A DNA stretch of 5,206 nucleotides from an uncultured Bacillota bacterium (GTDB lineage: Bacteria > Bacillota > Clostridia > Peptostreptococcales > Anaerovoracaceae). Below the pieces are notes generated by a model. The model ran no database searches, was not told the DNA's origin, and was given only the letters and a program-made list of their open reading frames with translations. The stretch spans positions 1-5,206 of the forward strand of contig CAMNJK010000127.1 of assembly GCA_946541435.1 (NCBI GenBank), given 5' to 3'. Position numbers and translations under genes: made by a program. This document shows, piece by piece, positions 1 through 4,243 of this stretch (position 1 is the stretch's first letter; each line of letters opens with the position of its first letter).

Positions 1-17
1 CGGACAGGGCAGACCAA

Positions 18-51
18 AGCTCCTCACTACCAATCACGGTGGTGGGGAGCT
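18..51 (+). promoter_or_regulatory. Strong RNA hairpin in the leader of the first lipoprotein gene
   Basis: Bases 18-31 pair with 38-51 over 14 consecutive positions around a 6-nt loop (32-37). Twelve pairs are Watson-Crick and two (24:45 and 28:41) are G-U. On the opposite strand those two become A-C mismatches, so the structure is favoured in plus-strand RNA. It ends 41 nt before the likely start codon at 93. The sequence after it (CTTAAGGG) is not a U-tract, so it is a poor intrinsic terminator as it stands. It may be a degenerate terminator for a gene left of the window, an RNA-stabilising 5' element, or a control structure. The hairpin is certain as base pairing; its role is unknown. Confidence 0.5.
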
Positions 52-80
52 CTTAAGGGAACAAGGTATTCTGCAAAGTG

Positions 81-88
81 AGGAGGGA
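81..88 (+). promoter_or_regulatory. Shine-Dalgarno site that fixes the start of the cystatin-like lipoprotein
   Basis: AGGAGGGA is an essentially perfect ribosome binding site. From the end of AGGAGG at 86 there are 6 nt to the ATG at 93. An in-frame GTG at 78 lies just upstream of this site and would place it inside the coding sequence, so 93 is the better start. A second ATG at 99 is also in frame but less well spaced. Confidence 0.8.
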
Positions 89-92
89 GAAC

Positions 93-833
93 ATGATCAT
101 GTTTAAGAAATTATGCGCTGCGTTTCTCGCGCTTACGATGATGTTCGCTGTTTCAGCATGCGGATCATCAGAACAGCCTTCGGACAGTGTACAAACCGAA
201 GAAAGCCGGATCGAGGAAGGGGTGTCCGGCGGATGGGAGCTTTTCGACAATGAAGCGAATGCCTTGCCGGAGGATGTTCAGGCAGCCTTTGATAAAGCTT
301 CGGAGACCTTCACGGGCAGCGAACTGAAGCCCGTCGCATATGTGGCGAGCCAGGTGGTGGCAGGGATGAATTATATGATCCTGTGTGAAGCGGCCACGGC
401 GACAGAAACTCCAACCACATCTTATCAGATGGTGATCGTATATGCTGACCTTGAAGGAAATGCTGAGATCACACAGGTCAAAGAGTTTGATCTGACGGCA
501 TACACAGAAGGGGAGAACTCCGAAATCAGCGCGGAGAAACTTGCCGGCGGCTGGGAAGTGGCGGAAGACAGATCTTCCGTCGTGATCCCGCAGGATGCCA
601 AAGATGTCTTTGATAAAGCTGCGGAAAACCTTGACGGGAATGAACTGGAACCCATGGCGCTGCTGGGCACACAGGTGGTTGCCGGCACGAATTACGCTTT
701 TCTCTGTTTCAGTACGCTGCAGACAGATGAGACCATCAATGGGATACAGGTGGTTACGGTGTATGAAGACCTGGACGGCAACGCCGGGATAACCAATATC
801 TCCACCGTTGATCCCGCAGACTATAACCAGTGA
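93..833 (+). CDS. Secreted lipoprotein with two tandem cystatin-like domains
   Basis: A 246-residue protein starting at the ATG at 93. Residues 1-22 form a lipoprotein signal peptide (KK, a hydrophobic core, then lipobox VSAC with Cys23 as the lipidated residue), so the mature protein should be anchored outside the membrane. A polar linker (about 24-44) leads into two homologous domains, about 46-137 and 152-244. Each has GGWE (46-49, 152-155), an amphipathic helix-like stretch with FDKA (66-69, 173-176), QVVAG followed by NY (87-94, 194-201), and VYxDLxGNAxIT (116-127, 223-234). A Gly-containing N-terminal strand, a helix and a QxVxG loop are the inhibitory layout of cystatins and stefins. 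The stretch TQVVAGTNY in domain 2 matches human stefin A as I remember it. The Pro-Trp second hairpin of type-2 cystatins is not visible. Inhibition of C1-type cysteine proteases, from host or bacteria, is inference. Confidence is high for the lipoprotein and repeat, moderate for the cystatin fold. Confidence 0.8.
   Translation: MIMFKKLCAAFLALTMMFAVSACGSSEQPSDSVQTEESRIEEGVSGGWELFDNEANALPEDVQAAFDKASETFTGSELKPVAYVASQVVAGMNYMILCEAATATETPTTSYQMVIVYADLEGNAEITQVKEFDLTAYTEGENSEISAEKLAGGWEVAEDRSSVVIPQDAKDVFDKAAENLDGNELEPMALLGTQVVAGTNYAFLCFSTLQTDETINGIQVVTVYEDLDGNAGITNISTVDPADYNQ
228..473 (+). repeat. First copy of the internal cystatin-like repeat
   Basis: Encodes residues 46-127 of the lipoprotein, from GGWE to the end of VYADLEGNAEIT. 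The QVVAG codons lie at 351-365. It aligns with the second copy over its whole length, with a few residues of length difference after the QVVAG strand. The two copies have diverged substantially in both DNA and protein, so the duplication is old. Confidence 0.8.
546..794 (+). repeat. Second copy of the internal cystatin-like repeat
   Basis: Encodes residues 152-234, from GGWE to the end of VYEDLDGNAGIT. The QVVAG codons lie at 672-686 and are preceded by Thr and followed by TNY, giving the closer of the two matches to the stefin loop. Conserved positions shared with the first copy are GGWE, FDKA, the Glu-Leu-x-Pro before the loop strand, QVVAG, NY, a Leu-Cys pair after it, and VYxDLxGNAxIT. 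Confidence 0.8.
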
Positions 834-861
834 TCAGAATTCCGGGAGGATACGATCACGG

Positions 862-886
862 AGACATTACGTAAGTTCCAATGTCT
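862..886. promoter_or_regulatory. Perfect 7-bp inverted repeat before the second lipoprotein gene
   Basis: AGACATT (862-868) and AATGTCT (880-886) are exact inverted complements separated by 11 nt. The dyad ends directly before the ribosome binding site AAGGGGG at 887-893. It could be a regulator-binding site or a small RNA stem affecting access to that site. A 7-bp dyad can also arise by chance, so functional confidence is low. Apart from this, the 68-nt gap holds only the ribosome binding site and no convincing promoter. Confidence 0.3.
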
Positions 887-893
887 AAGGGGG
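887..893 (+). promoter_or_regulatory. Shine-Dalgarno site supporting a GTG start at 902
   Basis: AAGGGGG lies 8 nt before GTG at 902. Starting there gives a textbook signal peptide beginning with Met-Lys-Lys-Arg. The longer in-frame choice, ATG at 881, has no good ribosome binding site, would put this motif inside the gene, and adds seven residues ahead of the signal peptide. Confidence 0.65.
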
Positions 894-901
894 TAACGCA
901 A

Positions 902-1546
902 GTGAAAAAAAGAACTTTAGCTGTTGTTTTGATCATGATCATGAGTGTGCTGTGTACTGCCTGCGGGAATGGCGATTCCTCTCAGGCAGTCAATACGGTG
1001 GCCCGGTGGACACCGCAGGACGAGCAGGCAAAGCAGCTGGTTCAGCTGCTGACGATGAATAAGAATGCTTCTATCATTTCTTATACATCTGATGAGACCA
1101 TTAAAAATGTGGAGCTGGGCTGTCGGTATTATGAGAAGGGGAAACTGATCTCAGATGAGTCACATGGTTCTTTTGCTCTGACAGGAGAAGAAGAGGACGC
1201 AAAAACATCTGAGGGATTGATCGCTGCGATCAGAAATGAGAAGGATCTTGAATTGAGCGCGTCCTTTGGCGGCAGCAGTTGTTCCATCTCTGATATTGAG
1301 ATCCCCGGGTATACGAAGGACGAGAAGGATTACAGCTTTGCGGCAGGGGAGCTGGCCGCGGAGACGCCCTTTGAAGAAGGAAAACCCGTATACCTGGTGG
1401 CGTACTACAATTCGGAAGACGGGGAAACAAGCGCCTATGACCCGCAGCAGCTCGCAGAGGATCCGGAAGCGCTGAAGGCGAATGACAGGACCTGGATCAT
1501 TTACGCGGTGTTTTCAGGGAAAGCTTCCGAACAGGCTTCCTATTGA
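902..1546 (+). CDS. Lipoprotein of unknown function
   Basis: A 214-residue protein from the GTG at 902. Residues 2-4 (KKR) and a hydrophobic core (about 5-20) end at Cys21 in a lipobox-like sequence, LCTAC. The residue at -3 is Cys rather than the usual Leu, Val or Ile, so it is a slightly unusual but credible lipoprotein signal. The mature part is acidic, has no transmembrane segment, and includes two further cysteines, in ELGCRYY and SSCSIS. A central stretch reads like beta-strand-rich domain sequence, and the C-terminal part contains PVYLVAYYNSEDGE and TWIIYAVFSG, which look like paired strands. I do not recognise the family. It follows the cystatin-like lipoprotein by 68 nt in the same orientation, and its codons end in A or T noticeably more often than in the downstream operon. 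A shared cell-surface role for the two lipoproteins is a guess from adjacency. Confidence 0.8.
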   Translation: MKKRTLAVVLIMIMSVLCTACGNGDSSQAVNTVARWTPQDEQAKQLVQLLTMNKNASIISYTSDETIKNVELGCRYYEKGKLISDESHGSFALTGEEEDAKTSEGLIAAIRNEKDLELSASFGGSSCSISDIEIPGYTKDEKDYSFAAGELAAETPFEEGKPVYLVAYYNSEDGETSAYDPQQLAEDPEALKANDRTWIIYAVFSGKASEQASY

Positions 1547-1571
1547 CGCTCCCGCTTTACCGTAGTAAAAT
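1543..1571 (+). promoter_or_regulatory. Sigma-A-type promoter for the HD-hydrolase operon
   Basis: TTGACG (1543-1548; 5 of 6 match to TTGACA) and TAAAAT (1566-1571; 5 of 6 match to TATAAT) are separated by exactly 17 nt. The -35 box overlaps the TGA stop of the upstream lipoprotein gene (1544-1546). Transcription would begin near 1578, leaving a leader of roughly 38 nt that includes the ribosome binding site at 1602-1607. This is the best promoter match in the window. Confidence 0.7.
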
Positions 1572-1615
1572 TTTGACATACACAGAGACCGGGAGACCAA
1601 TGGAAGGAAGGCATG

Positions 1616-2224
1616 ATGACAAGACTGGAGCAGCAGATCCGTTTCTGCAGAGAGATCGACAAGGAAAAAGAAGTGTACCGGCAGACCTATCTGTGCTCCG
1701 GGAACCGGCGGGAGAATGACGCGGAGCACGCCTGGCACATGGCCATCATGGCCGCGGTCCTGCAGGAATACGCCAACGAAGATGTGGATCTGCTCAGGGT
1801 CATGACCATGCTGCTGATCCATGACATCGTGGAGATCGATGCCGGTGATACCTACGCCTATGATACGGAAGGTCTGAAATCTCAGGCGGAACGGGAACAG
1901 CGCGCGGCCGACAGGATCTTCGGCCTGCTTCCGGAAGACCAGCGGGAAAAGATGATGGATCTTTTCCATGAATTCGAAGCGGCGGAGACGCCCGAAGCAA
2001 AATTCGCCAAGGCCCTGGACAATGTCCAGCCGGTGATGCTGAACGACGCATCCGGAGGCAGGGACTGGAGAGAGAAGGGGATCCGGCTCTCCCGGGCGAT
2101 CCCGCGCCAGAAGAGGACCGCGGAGGGATCGCGGATCCTCTGGGAGGAAGTCTCGAAACCGATGATCCGCAGGAACATCGAACTGGGCAATATCATCGGA
2201 GATACGGATCTGGAAGAGGTATGA
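1616..2224 (+). CDS. HD-domain hydrolase, YfbR/HDDC2-like (probable 5'-nucleotidase)
   Basis: About 202 residues from the ATG at 1616; an adjacent ATG at 1613 is possible, but GGAAGG at 1602-1607 is better spaced (8 nt) from 1616. Residues here are counted from 1613. The metal-binding HD pattern is complete: His39 in NDAEHAWH, His70-Asp71 in LLIHDIVEIDAGD, and Asp136 in AKALDNVQP. Arg33 just before END and the Glu-x-Asp-x-Gly-Asp segment after the HD pair fit the HD_3/COG1896 group. YfbR in E. coli and HDDC2 are metal-dependent 5'-nucleotidases acting on deoxynucleoside monophosphates, a nucleotide-pool clean-up role in the cytoplasm. Activity on dNMPs here is inferred from family. It is the first gene of a likely five-gene operon behind the promoter at 1543-1571. 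The C-terminal part (PMIRRNIELGN) is intact. Confidence 0.85.
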   Translation: MTRLEQQIRFCREIDKEKEVYRQTYLCSGNRRENDAEHAWHMAIMAAVLQEYANEDVDLLRVMTMLLIHDIVEIDAGDTYAYDTEGLKSQAEREQRAADRIFGLLPEDQREKMMDLFHEFEAAETPEAKFAKALDNVQPVMLNDASGGRDWREKGIRLSRAIPRQKRTAEGSRILWEEVSKPMIRRNIELGNIIGDTDLEEV

Positions 2225-2240
2225 GAAAGGGGAACAGGAC

Positions 2241-2462
2241 ATGGAATTTACAAAAGATACGCTTTTGAAGGACATTCTCGCGGCATATCCGTGGCTGAAG
2301 GAAGAACTGCTGAAGAAGGATGAAAGGTTCAAAAAACTGGACTCGCCCCTGGGCAAGATCTTCCTGAAGAAGGCGACGGTGGCGGATCTGGGCAAAAAGG
2401 CAGGCATGCCGCCGGAGGATCTGCTGGACCAGCTGGCCCTGGTGCTGGAAGAGCATAAGTAA
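2241..2462 (+). CDS. Stand-alone DUF1858-domain protein
   Basis: A 73-residue cytoplasmic protein with GGGG at 2229-2232 as ribosome binding site, 8 nt before the ATG, and 16 nt after the HD gene. The whole chain fits the DUF1858 pattern: a start of the type TxxxLLxDILxxYP (7-17), a short helix ending ERFKKLDSP (28-36), LKKATVADLGKKAG (42-55), then PPEDLLDQL. In other bacteria this domain is often fused to DUF438 or to redox and hybrid-cluster-related proteins, sometimes with cysteines; this copy is free-standing and has no cysteine, so direct metal binding through Cys is unlikely. The function of the family is not established. Its stop codon overlaps the start of the next gene as TAATG, so the two are probably translationally coupled. 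Confidence 0.8.
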   Translation: MEFTKDTLLKDILAAYPWLKEELLKKDERFKKLDSPLGKIFLKKATVADLGKKAGMPPEDLLDQLALVLEEHK

Positions 2463-3010
2463 TGGATCTGCAGTTTATCGCAGCCCAGGCATGCGGCATC
2501 ATCGGCGTGATCTGCTTCCTGCTGTCCTATCAGGTCAGATCGAACCGGGGACTGTATCTGTTTCAGGCCGGGGGATGCGTGGCCTTCGGGATCCAGTTTC
2601 TGCTGCTGGGCGCCTACAGCGGCTGCATCAGTCAGGTCTACATCATCGTCCGGAACATGATGCTGAGCATGTACAACCGCTGGGCATGGGTCAGATGGAA
2701 GGGCTGGGTCCCGGTATTCGTGATCCTGGCGGCAGGCGTCACGGCTGTCACCTGGGACGGACCGGTCAGTCTTCTGCCCATGGTCACCATGACCGCAGGA
2801 ACCATCGCCATGTGGACCAACAACGCGGGGATCATCCGTCTGGTGGGCATGTCCTGCCAGTCACCGGCCTGGATCCTGTATGACATCCTCACCGGCGCCT
2901 ATTCGGCGATCCTGAATGAGGTCATCGTGATCGTGTCCGCGCTGGTTTCCATTGTTCGTTATGGATGGAAGGAGATGCGGGATCCCGCATCCAAATTCCA
3001 GAATCAATGA
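2462..3010 (+). CDS. YgjV-like integral membrane protein
   Basis: A 182-residue protein whose ATG shares its A with the preceding TAA stop (TAATG). No strong ribosome binding site of its own is visible, consistent with translational re-initiation. It is very hydrophobic, with about six membrane segments: roughly 5-23, 31-50, 84-98, 102-118, 134-150 and 151-166. Short polar turns carry conserved-looking residues: SYQVRSNRGL (22-31), IVRNMMLSMYNR (62-73), TNNAGIIRLVG (119-129) and SPAWILYD (134-141). This layout, particularly the SPxWxxY stretch followed by a small-residue helix and NEVIVIVSALVSIVR, matches the Imp-YgjV inner-membrane family (PF10688 as I recall). The E. coli member has no firm function, so I assign none. 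The tail from Lys170 (KEMRDPASKFQNQ) is likely cytoplasmic. Confidence 0.8.
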   Translation: MDLQFIAAQACGIIGVICFLLSYQVRSNRGLYLFQAGGCVAFGIQFLLLGAYSGCISQVYIIVRNMMLSMYNRWAWVRWKGWVPVFVILAAGVTAVTWDGPVSLLPMVTMTAGTIAMWTNNAGIIRLVGMSCQSPAWILYDILTGAYSAILNEVIVIVSALVSIVRYGWKEMRDPASKFQNQ

Positions 3011-3028
3011 TAAAGGAGGATCAACAGT

Positions 3029-3565
3029 ATGAAATTCGTTTACATGGTGGAAATGCCCAACCTGGATCCGGCCAGCTTTTGCGGCGGCTTCGAAAATGAC
3101 GACCACAGCTGTGTCATCGTAGGCCTGGACAACAAGGAGACAGCGAAGGAACTGTTCTGCAAATACACAGCGGAAGGGTATGATCTGTTCAACCTCTGCA
3201 GCGGATTCACCCCGGAGGACGCGGCGGCATTCGAGGCTATGGCAGAGGGCACCAAGGTCAGAGCAGCGGTCTATGAAGGCGACCAGGTGGAGAAGATCGA
3301 CGCCCTGGAGGACTTCAGCAAATACGGAGCCATTTTCGTGGCGGCAGGGCTGGAGGCCCCGAAGGAAGTGCGGCTGTCAGGTCCGGATTTCGACATGACC
3401 GGCGTTTATATCACAGATCAGGAATCCGCCAACGCGGCTGCCAGAAAGCTGGTGGAAGAGGGCGTGACCTTCATCGAGCTCTGCAGCTGGTTTGACGCTG
3501 AGAAGACCCAGTCTGTGATCGATGCCATCGGCGGCGCTGTTCCGGTGGGAAGCTGCGGCCTCTAA
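3029..3565 (+). CDS. DUF6506-like protein, internally duplicated
   Basis: A 178-residue soluble protein with a strong AGGAGG-type ribosome binding site (GGAGG at 3015-3019, 9 nt before the ATG), 18 nt after the YgjV-like gene. The C-terminal half (about 99-178) fits the DUF6506 pattern as I know it: a strand (GAIFVAAG), a diverged segment, GVYITDQESANAAARKLVEEG, IELCSWF (149-155), then VIDAIGGAVPVG (163-174). The N-terminal half (2-81) repeats this plan: FVYMVE, CVIVGLDNKETAKELF, EGYDLFNLCSGF (49-60), then FEAMAEGTKVRAAVY. Typical members have a single unit of roughly 100-110 residues, so this is a two-unit version. Each unit keeps LCSxF with a cysteine (Cys57, Cys152), a possible functional position. 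No activity is known; a metal, redox or ligand-binding role would be speculation. Confidence 0.75.
   Translation: MKFVYMVEMPNLDPASFCGGFENDDHSCVIVGLDNKETAKELFCKYTAEGYDLFNLCSGFTPEDAAAFEAMAEGTKVRAAVYEGDQVEKIDALEDFSKYGAIFVAAGLEAPKEVRLSGPDFDMTGVYITDQESANAAARKLVEEGVTFIELCSWFDAEKTQSVIDAIGGAVPVGSCGL
3032..3271 (+). repeat. First DUF6506-like unit
   Basis: Encodes residues 2-81. Key positions shared with the second unit are the opening hydrophobic strand, Asp-x-x-x-x-Ala before a helix (D34/A39 against D130/A134 with a one-residue shift), Glu-Gly (49-50), LCSxF (56-60), and the closing Gly-x-x-Val pattern. It has diverged more than the second unit from the family pattern, for example ending VRAAVY in place of VPVG. 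Confidence 0.6.
3323..3562 (+). repeat. Second DUF6506-like unit
   Basis: Encodes residues 99-178 and is the canonical-looking copy: EEGVTFIELCSWF followed by VIDAIGGAVPVG. It is about the same length as the first unit, which supports a whole-domain duplication. Confidence 0.65.
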
Positions 3566-3567
3566 GT

Positions 3568-3581
3568 CAGGCGGCAGCCTG
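3568..3581 (+). promoter_or_regulatory. Small GC-rich hairpin between the DUF6506 and peroxidase genes
   Basis: CAGGC (3568-3572) pairs with GCCTG (3577-3581) around the loop GGCA. It begins 2 nt after the DUF6506 stop and ends before the next ribosome binding site. No T-run follows, so it is not a terminator. It might slow 3' decay or modulate transcript ratios, but at 5 bp it may be incidental. Confidence 0.25.
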
Positions 3582-3601
3582 CGTTATGAAAGGAGAACAT
3601 G

Positions 3602-4147
3602 ATGGCAGGAGTATATGATTTTAAGGTCAGGGACCGGGCGGGCAATGAGGTCAGCCTGGAGGAGTACCGGGGCAAGGTGCTCCTGATCGTCAACACGGCC
3701 ACGGGATGCGGATTCACACCCCACTATACGCCCCTGGAAGAAATGTATGCCCAGCTCAGGGATAAGGATTTTGAGATCCTGGATTTCCCCTGCAACCAGT
3801 TTGCGGATCAGGCGCCGGGCTCGGATGATGAGATCCACGAGTTCTGCACCCTGAAATTCGGGACGGAATTCCCCCAGTTCGCCAAGATCGATGTGAACGG
3901 GGAGAACGCGGATCCGCTGTTCGCCTATCTGGCGGGGGAGAAACCCTTCCAGGGCTTCGGCAAAGGCCTGAAGAACGCTGCCCTGAACAAGTTCGCTTCA
4001 GCCAACAATAAGAAGTTCGGCGACAGGACCTATATCGGATGGAACTTCACCAAATTCCTGATCGACCGGGAGGGCAATGTGATCGCCAGATTCGAGCCCA
4101 CCGTGGATATGGCCGAAGTCCGGAAGGCTGTGGAGGCGGCCCTGTAA
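3602..4147 (+). CDS. Glutathione peroxidase family thiol peroxidase (cysteine type)
   Basis: About 181 residues from the second of two adjacent ATGs (3599, 3602); AAGGAG at 3590-3595 is better spaced from 3602. The thioredoxin-fold peroxidase signature is clear: NTATGCGFTPHYTPLE with peroxidatic Cys36, FPCNQF (62-67), Gln70, and GWNFTKFLIDREG with Trp147-Asn148. These form the Cys-Gln-Trp-Asn tetrad. The catalytic residue is Cys (TGC), not selenocysteine. Cys82 in EFCTLKFG sits where bacterial and plant enzymes place the resolving Cys, suggesting thioredoxin rather than glutathione as reductant. It is longer than the usual roughly 160 residues because of about 20 extra residues between PFQGFG and GWNFTKF (about 116-146), a feature I recall from other Bacillota members. 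It reduces hydrogen peroxide or lipid hydroperoxides in the cytoplasm. It is the last gene of the cluster, 36 nt after the DUF6506 gene. Confidence 0.92.
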   Translation: MAGVYDFKVRDRAGNEVSLEEYRGKVLLIVNTATGCGFTPHYTPLEEMYAQLRDKDFEILDFPCNQFADQAPGSDDEIHEFCTLKFGTEFPQFAKIDVNGENADPLFAYLAGEKPFQGFGKGLKNAALNKFASANNKKFGDRTYIGWNFTKFLIDREGNVIARFEPTVDMAEVRKAVEAAL

Positions 4148-4180
4148 GGAAGCGGCGCCTACTGTATTTTGTGGTTTATA

Positions 4181-4214
4181 TTGTACCCTCTCCGCATCTG
4201 TGGTAACATATAGT
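4181..4214 (+). promoter_or_regulatory. Probable promoter of the ATP-grasp gene
   Basis: TTGTAC (4181-4186) and TAACAT (4204-4209) are 17 nt apart, and TG at 4201-4202 directly precedes the -10 box with one base between, giving an extended -10. An overlapping TATAGT (4209-4214) is a better -10 box but lacks a -35 at suitable distance. The 96-nt gap from 4148 is AT-richer than its flanks and starts a new unit after the peroxidase. I see no convincing terminator in it. Confidence 0.45.
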
Positions 4215-4243
4215 GTAAACACAGATTCCGGAGAGGTATTATT

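Noticed and set aside
1..78. Tail of an upstream gene in frame 1, open to a TGA at 79
   Set aside because: Short, no recognisable protein sequence, and it runs through the strong hairpin; cannot be supported without sequence to the left.
78..92. GTG at 78 as start of the first lipoprotein gene
   Set aside because: It would place a perfect ribosome binding site (81-88) inside the gene and has no site of its own.
830..859. GTGATC / GATCAC inverted repeat across the stop codon of the first lipoprotein gene
   Set aside because: Six base pairs around an 18-nt loop with no extension and no T-run; likely chance.
1556..1574. TTTAC-CGTA-GTAAA followed by ATTTT as a terminator of the second lipoprotein gene
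   Set aside because: The stem is only 5 bp and AT-rich, too weak for an intrinsic terminator, and it overlaps the better-supported promoter.
1573..1601. Perfect TTGACA at 1573-1578 as an alternative -35 box
   Set aside because: The hexamer 17 nt downstream (ACCAAT) is a poor -10 box and transcription would begin within a few bases of the start codon. The TTGACG/TAAAAT pair just upstream is much better.
1514..2407. 297-codon open frame on the minus strand
   Set aside because: Antisense to the HD and DUF1858 genes, both with clear family motifs and ribosome binding sites. The antisense protein has no recognisable domain.
3683..3720. Selenocysteine in the peroxidase
   Set aside because: The catalytic codon is TGC (Cys), not an in-frame TGA, so no recoding is needed.
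4134..4170. AGGCG / CGCCT stem followed by a T-rich stretch as a terminator after the peroxidase gene
   Set aside because: Only 5 bp with a long loop, half inside the coding sequence, and the T-rich stretch starts several bases after the stem. Not strong enough to call.
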